DNA of 33,788 nucleotides from Actinomycetota bacterium (lineage in GTDB: Bacteria > Actinomycetota > Thermoleophilia > Solirubrobacterales > Solirubrobacteraceae). Of the stretch, positions 1 to 7,482 are shown one piece after another; the stretch's first letter is position 1; every line of letters begins with the position of its first letter. The notes beneath the pieces are model-generated. The model searched no databases and had not been told where the DNA came from. It was given only the letters and a program-made list of their open reading frames with translations. The translations under genes and the position numbers were made by a program. The stretch covers positions 1 through 33,788 of the forward strand of contig WLOB01000005.1 in the NCBI GenBank assembly GCA_009699505.1, written 5' to 3'.

Positions 1-1
1 G

Positions 2-913
2 CAGCTGTCCCTCGACGCCGTCCGCGAGCTCCGGGGCAACAAGAGCTTCGTCGTGCACCTGTACGGCGCCTACACCGGCACGGACGAGGCCGCGGCGAGC
101 CGGCTGCTGCGCGACGCCCGCTGGTGGTCCGACCACGGCATCCAGGTCGAGATGGTCCTCCGCTACCGACCCGCCCGCCGCGCGCTCGCCCCGGGCTACT
201 CCTCGTGGGTCCGGTGGACGGCCAAGCGCCTCGCGCGCATCCGGCGCGTCGTCGCGATCCAGGTCGGCAACGAGGCCAACAGCCGGGACGCCGCGGCCGC
301 CGCGGACGGCGCGTACCCCGGCGCGGTCACCCGGATCGCCCGCGCCGTGCCCGTCGCCCGGCGGGCCGTCGTCGGCGCGGGACGCCGCGACATCGGGATC
401 GGCGTGAACTGGGCCGCCGGTCGGCGGCCGTGCAGCTCCGGGTCGTTCTGGCGCGGGCTGCGCAAAGCGGGCGGCCGGTCGTTCTCCCGCTCCGTCGGCT
501 GGGTCGGCGTCGACGTCTACCCCGGCACCTGGACCGGGCCCTCGCGCTCCGCCACCCCGACCCCCGCCCAGGTGGACCGGGTCATCACGAGCACGCTGCG
601 CTGCGCCCGGAAGCGGCACCTGCCGGCGGCCGGCCTGGGCCGCCGGGTCTCCCTCACGGTCGCCGAGACCGGCTACCCGACCGACCCGTCGCGGTCGGAG
701 GAGCTCCAGCAGACCGTGCTCGTGTCGACGGTCGGCGCCGTCCTGCGCGTCGCCGGGCGCTACGGCGTGACCGACCTGCGGTGGTTCGCGCTGCGCGACG
801 CCAACACGGGCAGCGGCCAGCTCGAGAACGGCTACGGGCTCGTCCGCGACGACGCCACCCGCAAGGCCGCGTTCTGGACCTACCGCGACCTGGTGGCCGG
901 CAGCGGGCGGTGA
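2..913 (+). CDS. Clan GH-A-like glycoside hydrolase, 3' part
   Basis: The reading frame is open from the left edge, and residues before the GTG listed at 53 look like ordinary coding sequence, so the true start lies outside the window. The visible part resembles the second half of a TIM-barrel glycoside hydrolase. A strand ending IQVGNEAN has an Asn-Glu pair (Glu codon 272-274), as in the acid/base position of clan GH-A. A later strand VAETGYPT (Glu codon 665-667) fits the nucleophile, and WFALRDAN follows as in the last barrel strands. Substrate cannot be told from this fragment; a role in glucan or cell-wall polysaccharide turnover is only a guess. It converges with the DUF305 gene. The fold assignment is by motif only, and a catalytically inactive relative is possible. 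Confidence 0.6.
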   Translation, partial: QLSLDAVRELRGNKSFVVHLYGAYTGTDEAAASRLLRDARWWSDHGIQVEMVLRYRPARRALAPGYSSWVRWTAKRLARIRRVVAIQVGNEANSRDAAAAADGAYPGAVTRIARAVPVARRAVVGAGRRDIGIGVNWAAGRRPCSSGSFWRGLRKAGGRSFSRSVGWVGVDVYPGTWTGPSRSATPTPAQVDRVITSTLRCARKRHLPAAGLGRRVSLTVAETGYPTDPSRSEELQQTVLVSTVGAVLRVAGRYGVTDLRWFALRDANTGSGQLENGYGLVRDDATRKAAFWTYRDLVAGSGR

Positions 914-936
914 GCCGCGGCCGGCCCGCCGCCCGC
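903..936. terminator. Possible weak bidirectional hairpin terminator
   Basis: GCGGGCGG (903-910) can pair with CCGCCCGC (929-936) across the end of the hydrolase gene, just before the converging DUF305 gene. There is no U-tract. In DNA this GC-rich such pairings arise easily, so support is weak. Confidence 0.25.
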
Positions 937-944
937 CGACGCGC

Positions 945-1640
945 CTAGGCCTCCGGCACGCCCCCGGCGGGCGAGGCCGCCCCGTACCAGCGGGTGCGCC
1001 AGGCGTTCATCCGCTCGATCTCCTCCGTCTGCGCGTCGACGATGGCCTTCGCGAGCCGTCGCAGCTCCGGGTCGGTGCCCCTGGCGATCTCGGCGCGCGC
1101 CATCACGATCGCCCCCTGGTGGTGGGGGATCATCTCGTCGATGAAGGCCCGGTCGAACGGCTCGGCCGACGCGAGCGCCCCCATGTCCATCGACATGCCC
1201 ATGTCGTCCATGGACACGCCGAGCGTCGCGGCGTCGTCGGCCATCGCCGAGCCGCCGTGCGCGCCGTGGTCCATGCCGCCGTGGGACGGCATGGCGGCGA
1301 TCTTCGCGCCGAGCCGGCGGGCCGCCGAGCGCATCTGCGCGATCTCCGTGCCCTGCTCCTCGGTGATGGTGCGGGCCAGCGCGGCGATCTGCGGCCGCTC
1401 CGCGCGGTCGGGCGCGTAGCCGGCCATCTGCACCGCCATCTGGTGGTGCGGGACCATCTGCGACACGAACGCGCGGTCGACGGCGCCGGCCGCGGCCTGC
1501 GCGCCGGTGGTCGTCCCGGCGCCGGCCGACGCGGGCGTCGTGCCCGCGTCGTCGTCGCCCGAGCCGCAGCCCGTGACCGCCAGCGCGGTCGTGGCGGTGA
1601 CGCCCAGCAGGGCGGTGAGGCGGGTGATGGAGGTCTTCAT
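945..1640 (-). CDS. DUF305 lipoprotein with duplicated HHQ motif
   Basis: The protein has 231 aa from the ATG at 1640, which has GAGGAG about 6 nt upstream; the track's longer start at 1964 runs through poor coding sequence. The N-terminus is a lipoprotein signal ending in VTGC (lipidated Cys about residue 25) and a short Ser/Asp/Gly/Thr linker, so the protein should be anchored outside the membrane. Two DUF305 half-repeats follow, marked FVSQMVPHHQMA and FIDEMIPHHQGA. Between them is a His/Met-rich segment (MDHGAHGG, MDDMGMSMDMG). DUF305 is a ferritin-like helical family often found near copper or metal-handling genes, and the His/Met spacer would suit metal binding, but the function is not established. 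The next gene upstream on this strand encodes a His-rich membrane protein and may be functionally linked. Confidence 0.85.
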   Translation of the reverse strand: MKTSITRLTALLGVTATTALAVTGCGSGDDDAGTTPASAGAGTTTGAQAAAGAVDRAFVSQMVPHHQMAVQMAGYAPDRAERPQIAALARTITEEQGTEIAQMRSAARRLGAKIAAMPSHGGMDHGAHGGSAMADDAATLGVSMDDMGMSMDMGALASAEPFDRAFIDEMIPHHQGAIVMARAEIARGTDPELRRLAKAIVDAQTEEIERMNAWRTRWYGAASPAGGVPEA

Positions 1641-1671
1641 GGGTGCTCCTCGTGGTCGATCGTCGTGGGTG

Positions 1672-1696
1672 CGCGCCGCCCGTGGACGGGCGCGCG
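1672..1696 (-). other. Strong hairpin upstream of the DUF305 gene
   Basis: GCCCGT (1678-1683) pairs with ACGGGC (1686-1691) over a 2-nt loop. The stem is extended by CGCGC/GCGCG with a single bulged C. It lies between the small membrane protein gene and the DUF305 start on the same strand, where it could act as a terminator or leader structure. Copies of GGGTGCTCC flank it. Confidence 0.4.
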
Positions 1697-1737
1697 TCGG
1701 GTGCTCCGCCGGCCACGGGGGCCGACGGTGCGGGCGA

Positions 1738-2136
1738 TCAACGACGGAGGACGGCGTGCCGCAGCCAGAGCGGGCTCGACCGGGCCCGCGGCAGCGGGAC
1801 GGTCGGCACGAGGCGGAGGACGAGGGGCCCGGACGACCGGGTCGGTCGCGGCAGCGGCCGGCGGCGCCGGCGGCGGGCCACGGCCGCGACGAGCCCGACG
1901 ATCGCGACCGCGGAGACGATCGTCCCGACGCACGTGGCCGCGGCGGCCACGCCGTGGTCGTCACCGTGCATCGCGGCCATCCCGTGCGGGAGGCCGTGGT
2001 GGAGGACGACGGACGCGCCGAGGACGAGCACCGCCAGGAGCGCCGTCAGACGCCGGTCGGTCCGCGCGAGGTGCGCGCGGATGGCCATCGGGCCCATGTG
2101 GATGTTGTACCCGTCCCGTCGCGCGGAGCGCCCCAC
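1738..2136 (-). CDS. Small His-rich membrane protein, uncharacterised
   Basis: The ORF gives up to 132 aa from a GTG at 2136. An internal ATG at 2097 (MGPMAIRA) is an alternative start giving 119 aa; neither has a clear ribosome binding site. Two hydrophobic helices are visible, LTALLAVLVLGASVVL and VGTIVSAVAIVGLVAAV. The loop between them is rich in His and Met (LHHGLPHGMAAMHGDDHG). A basic Arg-rich tail follows. The gene lies about 97 nt upstream of the DUF305 lipoprotein gene on the same strand, which suggests a shared role, perhaps with metal ions on the outer face. It resembles short actinobacterial membrane DUF families (perhaps DUF6153-like), but I cannot assign a family with certainty. 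Confidence 0.55.
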   Translation of the reverse strand: MGRSARRDGYNIHMGPMAIRAHLARTDRRLTALLAVLVLGASVVLHHGLPHGMAAMHGDDHGVAAAATCVGTIVSAVAIVGLVAAVARRRRRRPLPRPTRSSGPLVLRLVPTVPLPRARSSPLWLRHAVLRR

Positions 2137-2314
2137 CGAGGGCGCCGATCACGCCCTCGGCCCTCGCTGAGGACCGCGGTGCGTCGCGCGTCGCGGCCGC
2201 GGACCACCCGGCGGGGGCACGCTCCGGCGATTCCCACGCCGCTCCCAGCCGGTGCTCAGGGGCGGGCCCGATGGTGTGGGCGAGGCGCGGGAGACCCCGC
2301 CGCCGACCAGCAAC

Positions 2315-2320
2315 AGGAGA
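2315..2320 (+). promoter_or_regulatory. Ribosome binding site fixing the start at 2326
   Basis: AGGAGA lies 5 nt before ATG 2326. It places the start at the signal peptide MTPRIRK and not at the upstream starts proposed by the ORF track (1507, 1119). Confidence 0.8.
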
Positions 2321-2325
2321 GACCC

Positions 2326-2994
2326 ATGACCCCTCGCATCCGCAAGGCCGCCGCACTGGCCTCCACCGTCGTCGTCCTCGGCGGCGCCGGGATCGGCGTC
2401 GCCAGCGCCGCCGACACCACCACGTCCACCACGTCCACCACGTCGACGTCCAAGACGACCCGCGGCGACCGCGGGCCGGGCCTGCGCACGGCCGAGCTGA
2501 CGACGATCGCGAAGGCGCTCGGCGTGACCACGGCGAAGCTGCAGGCCGCCACGGACGCCGCGAGGCCGGCGAAGCCGACCGGGACCCGAGCGGACCGCGG
2601 CGCCGACCGGGCCGCCGAGATCGCGAAGGCCCTCGGCGTCGAGACCGCGAAGGTCGGGACCATCCTCGAGGCGAACCGCCCGGCGAAGCCCGCCGGCGCG
2701 CAGGACGGCACCCGTCCGGCCGGCGGCCCGGGCCGCGGCGGCCCCGGCCCCGGCGGCCCGCGCGGCGGTGCCCGGCCCGACGACACGAAGCTGATCGCCG
2801 CCCTGGCGAAGGGCCTGGGGATCGAGGAGGCGACGGTGAAGACCGCGCTCTCGAAGGTCGCCGCCGCGCACGAGGCCGAGCACGCCGAGCGCGACACCGC
2901 CCGCTACGCCGCCGTCGCGAAGTCCCTCGGGCTCGAGGCCGCCGACGTCCGCAAGGCGTTCGAGGACGCCCGCCCGGCGCGCCCCACGACGTAG
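2326..2994 (+). CDS. Secreted protein with four helical repeats, unknown function
   Basis: The protein has 222 aa. It starts with a Sec signal peptide (basic MTPRIRK, hydrophobic core, probable cleavage after ASA at residue 28) and a Thr/Ser-rich stretch. Four copies of a roughly 22-residue unit follow, of the form IAKALGVxxAKV: about residues 57-78, 95-117, 154-177 and 192-214. The first two are separated by Pro/Lys/Arg linkers. A Gly/Pro/Arg-rich spacer (about 130-150) divides the second from the third. Each unit looks like a small helix-turn-helix fold with a conserved LG(V/I/L) turn. I do not recognise an enzyme or binding motif. The protein should be extracytoplasmic. It converges with the PHA operon and has no obvious operon partner. 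The gene is secure because of codon bias, signal peptide and RBS; the function is open. Confidence 0.8.
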   Translation: MTPRIRKAAALASTVVVLGGAGIGVASAADTTTSTTSTTSTSKTTRGDRGPGLRTAELTTIAKALGVTTAKLQAATDAARPAKPTGTRADRGADRAAEIAKALGVETAKVGTILEANRPAKPAGAQDGTRPAGGPGRGGPGPGGPRGGARPDDTKLIAALAKGLGIEEATVKTALSKVAAAHEAEHAERDTARYAAVAKSLGLEAADVRKAFEDARPARPTT

Positions 2995-3001
2995 CGCCGC
3001 C

Positions 3002-3799
3002 TCAGCCCGCGCGACCCGGCGCGGGCTGCGCGTCGCGGGCGGCGTCCGGCTCCAGCTCCGGCTCGGCCAGCGCCGCCGCGACCGCCCGGTAGACCTTGCG
3101 GTTGACGACGAGGCCCACGTGGCTGCCGGTGACCTCGACGTTCGTCGCGCCCGGCGTCACGCAGCCCTCCCACTCCACGACGCCGTCGCCGCGGGAGTAG
3201 ATGCTCGTCAGCCGCACCGCCGGGTCGGCGGGCGCCCGGAACGCCTGCGCGAACGGGCAGTCGCAGAAGAGCGTGAAGCAGCCCGGCCGCCGGCTCCGCC
3301 CCAGCGCGCCGAGCGTCAGGCGCGTGCCCGTGACCGCCGCCTGGGTCGGCACGCTGATGCCGAGCATCCCGTTGAGGTCCGACCCCACGGACACCGCGTG
3401 CGACACGAGCTCGGGGTGCTCGGCGGCGAGCGCCCGGACGTAGTGCCCGCCGCGGCTGTGGCCGATCACCGCGACCCGCCGGCCGTGGCGGTCGTGGGCC
3501 CGGCGGACGGCGCGCAGGACGCGGTCGTACGCCCGGTCGGAGCAGTCCGTGTTCGTGAGGAAGCCCGCCGTCGACGGCCGGTGCCCGATGCGGTGCAGCC
3601 AGAGCGCGAGCGCCGACAGCGTCTGGTCCCCGGCGAGGAAGCCGGGGACGAGCACGACGGGGCGCCCGTCGCCGCGCGGCACGCCGGTCGGACGCAGGAA
3701 GAGCGGATCGACCGACAGCCGCCAGGCCTCGAGGACCCATCGGGTCTCCGCGACCGGGCGCCCCCACCAGCCGGGGTGCTCGTCAGCTCCCGCGGACAT
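3002..3799 (-). CDS. Lipase-like alpha/beta hydrolase
   Basis: The protein has 265 aa, with an alpha/beta-hydrolase fold of the bacterial lipase/esterase type. VVLVPGFLAGD is the oxyanion-loop strand. The nucleophile elbow is GHSRG (Ser115), with probable partners Asp205 (YSRGDGVV) and His227 (GSHVGL). There is no clear signal peptide, so it is probably cytosolic. Its ATG at 3799 lies 17 nt inside the end of the PHA synthase gene, so the two are likely translationally coupled and it is the last gene of the operon. In this setting it may act on PHA, its oligomers or acyl esters. A general esterase role is equally possible. It ends in an acidic/Ala/Pro tail at a hairpin shared with the convergent gene. 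Confidence 0.8.
   Translation of the reverse strand: MSAGADEHPGWWGRPVAETRWVLEAWRLSVDPLFLRPTGVPRGDGRPVVLVPGFLAGDQTLSALALWLHRIGHRPSTAGFLTNTDCSDRAYDRVLRAVRRAHDRHGRRVAVIGHSRGGHYVRALAAEHPELVSHAVSVGSDLNGMLGISVPTQAAVTGTRLTLGALGRSRRPGCFTLFCDCPFAQAFRAPADPAVRLTSIYSRGDGVVEWEGCVTPGATNVEVTGSHVGLVVNRKVYRAVAAALAEPELEPDAARDAQPAPGRAG
3003..3028. terminator. Hairpin between convergent genes
   Basis: CAGCCCGCGC (3003-3012) and GCGCGGGCTG (3019-3028) form a perfect 10-bp stem with a 6-nt loop. The stem includes two bases of the lipase stop codon and sits 8 nt after the stop of the secreted repeat protein. It could end transcription from both sides, though there is no U-tract. Confidence 0.55.
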
Positions 3800-5495
3800 A
3801 GTCCCCCGGGGCCTCGGCCGTCGGCGGGTGCTCCGCGGAGCCGGGCTCGGTCGGCGCCGGCACGCGGTCGCCGGAGCGCTCCGCGAGCCACGCCTCGTGG
3901 TCCGTCCACCACGAGCCCGTGCGGATCGCCGCGGCGGCCTCCCACTCCGCCGGGTCGCCCGGGTGCTCGTCGGCGACGCGGAAGCTCGACCGGCTCTTCG
4001 GCGACGGCGGGTTGACGAGCGCCTGGATGTGGCCGCTCGTGGAGAGCACGAAGCGTGGCGTCCCGCCGAGCACCTGGGTGCTGCGGTACGCGTTCTCCCA
4101 CGGGACGATGTGGTCCGTGCTGCCCGCCACGACGTAGCTGTCCTGCTTCACCGACCGCAGGTCCACCGGGGTCTCCAGCACGGTGCGCTGCCCGGGCTGG
4201 ATCAGGTCGTTCAGCATCGCCATCTGCACGAAGTCGCGGTGCAGGCCGTGCGAGAGCCGCACCGTGTCCTGGTTCCAGAAGAGGACGTCGAACGCCGGCG
4301 GCGCCTTGCCGAGGAAGTAGTTGTTGACGACGTAGCGCCAGATCAGGTCGTTCGGGCGCAGCCACGCGAACACGCCGGCCAGGGACGCGCCGTCGAGGTA
4401 GCCGCGCCGCGCGGAGTCGGCCACCGCGGCCGCGGCGATCTCGCGTCCGACGAGCGCCGCGGTCGTGCCGGCCTGGCGGTGGTCCAGCGCGCAGACCATG
4501 AGCGTCAGGCTCGAGACGAGGTCGCCGCGGTCCGTCGCCGCCAGATGGGCGAGCGTCGCGGCGGAGATGATGCCGCCGGAGCACGCCGCCAGCACGTTGA
4601 CGGCGTCGCTCCCGGCGATCTCGGACGCGGCCTCCCGCGCCTCGATGACGGCCGCCGCGTACGTGTCGAGGTCGAAGTGCGAGTGCTCCTTCTCCGGGTT
4701 GCGCCACGAGATCATGAAGACGCGATGCCCGGCCTGGACGAGGTGCTCGACGAAGCTGCGGTCCTCCGCCAGGTCGAGCACGTAGTACTTGTTGATCGTC
4801 GGCGGGACGACGAGCATCGGCCGCTCGAAGACCTCGTCGGTCTGCGGCGCGTACTCGAGGAGCTCCATGACGTCCGTGCGCAGGACGACCGAGCCCGGGG
4901 TCCGCGCGACGTTGCGGCCGATCTCGAACTTCGAGGTGTCGACGGTGGCCGGCAGGCGCGGGGCCTTGGCGATGTCGCGGACGAACCGCCGCGCGCCGAG
5001 CACGAGGTTCGCGCCGCCCCGGTCGATCGTCTCCTTCAGGACCTCGGGGTTCAGCAGCGGCAGGTTCGTGGGGGAGAGCAGGTCGTGGACGTTCTCCGCC
5101 ATGAAGCGGATCTGCCGCTCCGTGCGCCAGTCCAGGTCGGCGTCCTCGATCAGGTCGTCGACGGTGCCGCCGAGCGCGAGGTACGTCTGCAGCACGCGGC
5201 GCAGCGCCCAGTTCTCCGACCACGCGCGGTCGCGGAAGCGGCCGTCGCCCTTGGCGGGCGCCAGCTCGGAGGAGCCCGCGACGACCTGCGCCAGCTCGAC
5301 GCCGAGGCCGCCGACGCGCCTGGCCGTGGTGCGCGGCCGGCGCGCCAGGCCGGCGGCGGTGCGCAGGATCGGACCGGGCCGGGCGAAGCGGGTCGCGCGG
5401 CCGCCCGAGACGTTCTGGGTCAGGAGCGTGTCCATCGCCGCGGTGCGGCGGCTGCGCGGCGCCCGCTTCGCGTCCGTGCTCTCCGTGGCGCTCAC
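3783..5495 (-). CDS. phaC: Poly(3-hydroxyalkanoate) synthase
   Basis: The protein polymerises (R)-3-hydroxyacyl-CoA into polyester granules with release of CoA. It has 570 aa from a GTG start at 5495, a length typical of class I synthases. The start is chosen because the GTG overlaps the MaoC stop as GTGA; the track's extension to 5828 reads through the MaoC gene. The lipase-like box is AACSGG, with Cys305 in place of the usual Ser. The other catalytic residues fit Asp461 (GSTDHIVPW) and His489 (TSGHIQALVNPP), with spacing close to Cys319/Asp480/His508 of the Cupriavidus enzyme. WRNPEKEHSHFDLDTY and NYFLGKAPPAFDVLFWN are typical of the family. There is no PhaE or PhaR partner nearby, supporting a single-subunit enzyme. 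Confidence 0.93.
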   Translation of the reverse strand: MSATESTDAKRAPRSRRTAAMDTLLTQNVSGGRATRFARPGPILRTAAGLARRPRTTARRVGGLGVELAQVVAGSSELAPAKGDGRFRDRAWSENWALRRVLQTYLALGGTVDDLIEDADLDWRTERQIRFMAENVHDLLSPTNLPLLNPEVLKETIDRGGANLVLGARRFVRDIAKAPRLPATVDTSKFEIGRNVARTPGSVVLRTDVMELLEYAPQTDEVFERPMLVVPPTINKYYVLDLAEDRSFVEHLVQAGHRVFMISWRNPEKEHSHFDLDTYAAAVIEAREAASEIAGSDAVNVLAACSGGIISAATLAHLAATDRGDLVSSLTLMVCALDHRQAGTTAALVGREIAAAAVADSARRGYLDGASLAGVFAWLRPNDLIWRYVVNNYFLGKAPPAFDVLFWNQDTVRLSHGLHRDFVQMAMLNDLIQPGQRTVLETPVDLRSVKQDSYVVAGSTDHIVPWENAYRSTQVLGGTPRFVLSTSGHIQALVNPPSPKSRSSFRVADEHPGDPAEWEAAAAIRTGSWWTDHEAWLAERSGDRVPAPTEPGSAEHPPTAEAPGDYVRGS

Positions 5496-5983
5496 GACGT
5501 CCCCTCCATCACGCGGTAGAGGACGTTCGCGACGCACGCGGGCTTCGCGGCGTCCTCGATCTCGAAGGTCAGGGTGAGGGCGAGCTGGCCCGTCCCGTCC
5601 TTCGCCTGCACGTCGTCGAGCGTCGCCCGCATCCGCACGCGGCTGTCGACGGGCACCGGCGCGACGAACCGCAGCCGGTCGATGCCGTAGTTCATCGCCA
5701 TCGCGAACCCGGAGAGGTCGACGATCTGCTCGAGCAGGGTCGGGGCCAGCGCGAGGGTGTAGTAGCCGTGGGCGATCGTGCCGCCGAAGGGCGTGCTCGC
5801 CGCCCGCCCGGGATCCGTGTGGATCCACTGCCGGTCGCCGGTGGCCTCGGCGAACGCGTCGATCGTCTCCTGGGTGATCGTCGACCAGCCGGAGACGCCG
5901 AGCTCGTCACCGACGCGGTCGGCGAGCTCGGCGAGGCTGAGGGACTGCGGCGTCCCGGTGGGCGTGACGGTGCTGTCGGACAT
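5492..5983 (-). CDS. MaoC-like (R)-specific enoyl-CoA hydratase
   Basis: The protein has 163 aa and a hot-dog fold MaoC/NodN domain. The hydratase motif is GDRQWIHTD, with Asp50 and His55 as the catalytic pair seen in PhaJ-type (R)-hydratases, followed by TPFGGTIAHGYYTLAL. A likely ribosome binding site (GGAG) precedes ATG 5983. The gene overlaps phaC by 4 bp (GTGA), so the two should be made together. The natural role is to turn trans-2-enoyl-CoA from beta-oxidation into (R)-3-hydroxyacyl-CoA for PhaC. This is inferred from family and context. A general MaoC-type dehydratase in fatty-acid breakdown is the alternative. Confidence 0.85.
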   Translation of the reverse strand: MSDSTVTPTGTPQSLSLAELADRVGDELGVSGWSTITQETIDAFAEATGDRQWIHTDPGRAASTPFGGTIAHGYYTLALAPTLLEQIVDLSGFAMAMNYGIDRLRFVAPVPVDSRVRMRATLDDVQAKDGTGQLALTLTFEIEDAAKPACVANVLYRVMEGTS

Positions 5984-6026
5984 AACGCTCCGGAGGTCGG
6001 GCGGGGATCGAGGACGGGGGCCGGGC

Positions 6027-7010
6027 TCATCCGCGACCCAGGAGTCGCAGGGCGAGGTCGCGCTGGTTGCGCACGAGGCCGGTCTGCAGGGCGAAGGGCC
6101 GCGTCAGGCGCTCGACCGCCCGATCGCGCGCGGTCGCCTCGACCGGCGGCTCCGTGCCGCGGACGTCCGCGAACCAGGACCGGCAGAGCTCGGCGGTGCC
6201 CTCGGGGTCCTCGAACGGGAACGCGTGGCCGCCGGGCAGGACCTCCAGGCGCGAGCCCGGGATCGCGGCGGCCATCGTGCGGGCGTTCCGGACCGGGCTC
6301 ATCGCGTCGAGCTCGCCGTGGGCGACGAGCGTCGGGCAGCGGATCGACGCGAGGTCGGTGCGCCGGTTGAAGCACGACGCCGCGAGCGCCTGCGTCGAGG
6401 CGACCCAGCTCCCGGCCCGGCCGACGAGGAACGGGCGGACGGCGGCGTCGAGCGTCGCGGGGTCCGCGGACGCGCGGAACGCGGGGGAGAAGAGGAACGC
6501 GGCGGGCCAGAGCCGGCCGCGGCGGGCGGAGTCCCGGGCGAGGGTCGCCAGCGTCCGCGCGCCCTCGGCCGCGCCGGGCGTCGCCGACAGCGGGCCGCCG
6601 GACCAGCCGCCGACGAGGGCGAGGGACCGCACGCGCCACGGCATCCGGACCGCGAGCTCGATCGCCACCGCCGCGCCGAGCGACACGCCGATCACGTGGG
6701 CGGACCGCACGCCGCACGCGTCGAGCACGCGGGCCGCGTCCGCGGCGAGCATCGCGACGGACACCGGGCCGGCCCAGCCGCCGGAGCGGCCCGCGCCGCG
6801 GTGGTCGAAGAGGATCGGCCGCATGCCGTCGGGCAGGACGCCGGCGAACGGGCGGAAGATCGCGGTGGAGATCGTCCAGCCCGTGATCGCCAGGACGGCC
6901 TCGCCGTCGCCCGTGGTCTCGACGTGCAGCCGCGGGCGACCGGGGGTGCGCAGCGCGCGCACCGGGGGCACGGAGGGGAGGGCCTGGTCGTGGGGACGCG
7001 GGGTCGGCAT
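6027..7010 (-). CDS. Alpha/beta hydrolase, first gene of the PHA operon
   Basis: The protein has 327 aa and is an alpha/beta hydrolase. Motifs in order are AITGWTIS (oxyanion region), FDHRGAGRSG, nucleophile elbow GVSLG (Ser110), Asp235 (HGELDAMSP) and His262 (PGGHAFPFE). A C-terminal tail of about 40 residues ends RNQRDLALRLLGRG. No signal peptide is seen. It is followed after 43 nt by the MaoC gene on the same strand, so it probably heads the four-gene operon. Intracellular PHA depolymerase, thioesterase or 3-hydroxyacyl ester hydrolase are reasonable roles, but the sequence alone does not choose. No clear ribosome binding site precedes ATG 7010. A TACGGT at about 7109-7114 (minus strand) is a possible -10. 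Confidence 0.8.
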   Translation of the reverse strand: MPTPRPHDQALPSVPPVRALRTPGRPRLHVETTGDGEAVLAITGWTISTAIFRPFAGVLPDGMRPILFDHRGAGRSGGWAGPVSVAMLAADAARVLDACGVRSAHVIGVSLGAAVAIELAVRMPWRVRSLALVGGWSGGPLSATPGAAEGARTLATLARDSARRGRLWPAAFLFSPAFRASADPATLDAAVRPFLVGRAGSWVASTQALAASCFNRRTDLASIRCPTLVAHGELDAMSPVRNARTMAAAIPGSRLEVLPGGHAFPFEDPEGTAELCRSWFADVRGTEPPVEATARDRAVERLTRPFALQTGLVRNQRDLALRLLGRG

Positions 7011-7373
7011 CGACGGTCGCGGCGCCCCGTGGGGGTGCGTCGCCGCAGGCGCTCGGGCCGCCGCTCGGGGCGGGGGCGGGGGTCGCCGGACGGGGACGCC
7101 GCGAGGTCACCGTACGCGCGCCCCGGACGGCCTCGGGTGTGCGGCCGTCCCCCTCCCGGCCACGCGCGGGGTGGCACTGACCCATGGCCGGACGGACGGT
7201 CCCACCGGGCCGGGGGGGTGGCTCCGGCGGTCCGCGGCCGGCGGCCCGACGACCGGGGGTGGTCGTCGTGCGCCGCCCCGTCCGGGGAGGCCCCGACGGC
7301 CGGGTGGTCCGCGCGCCGGCCGTCCGCCGACGCGGGGCCCGGAGCGGTCCTGGTCGCGACCGCAACGGCACCT
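7011..7373. other. Non-coding spacer between PHA operon and dctA
   Basis: No credible gene is seen here. ORFs in this stretch are Pro/Arg/Gly-rich and lack start signals. It should hold the leftward promoter of the PHA operon and, further right, the control region of dctA, listed separately. Confidence 0.6.
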
Positions 7374-7391
7374 ACGACCACAACGACCACA
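7374..7391. repeat. Tandem 9-bp direct repeat upstream of dctA
   Basis: ACGACCACA occurs twice head to tail, directly before the CRP-like palindrome and about 95 nt upstream of the dctA start. Paired direct repeats of this kind are typical response-regulator sites. The DcuR-like regulator encoded downstream is the obvious candidate, by inference only. Confidence 0.45.
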
Positions 7392-7393
7392 AG

Positions 7394-7409
7394 CGTGACG
7401 CGGGTCACA
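7394..7409. promoter_or_regulatory. CRP/FNR-family-like operator
   Basis: CGTGACGCGGGTCACA matches the CRP-family pattern TGTGA-N6-TCACA at all positions but the first, with a perfect GTGA-N6-TCAC palindrome. It lies 74 nt before the dctA start. C4-dicarboxylate uptake is commonly under catabolite or cAMP-type control, so regulation by a Crp/GlxR-like protein is plausible. A possible -10 (TAGCTT, 7418-7423) is close enough that the site could also overlap the promoter and repress. Confidence 0.55.
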
Positions 7410-7467
7410 GAGCGGCCTAGCTTCTTCGACCAGCGCTGCGACGACCGTCGTGGCACCCGCAACCCGC

Positions 7468-7472
7468 AGGAG
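7468..7472 (+). promoter_or_regulatory. Ribosome binding site for dctA
   Basis: AGGAG lies 10 nt before ATG 7483. It supports that start over the ORF track's GTG at 7450. Confidence 0.6.
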
Positions 7473-7482
7473 CGCGACGGAC

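Noticed and set aside
1641-1964. Longer start of the DUF305 gene at 1964
   Set aside because: The extension is Pro/Arg-rich noise overlapping the His-rich membrane gene, and it would bury the lipoprotein signal.
1507-2325. Upstream extensions of the secreted repeat protein (starts at 1507 or 1119)
   Set aside because: The RBS and signal peptide at 2326 fix the start; upstream residues are antisense to the DUF305 genes.
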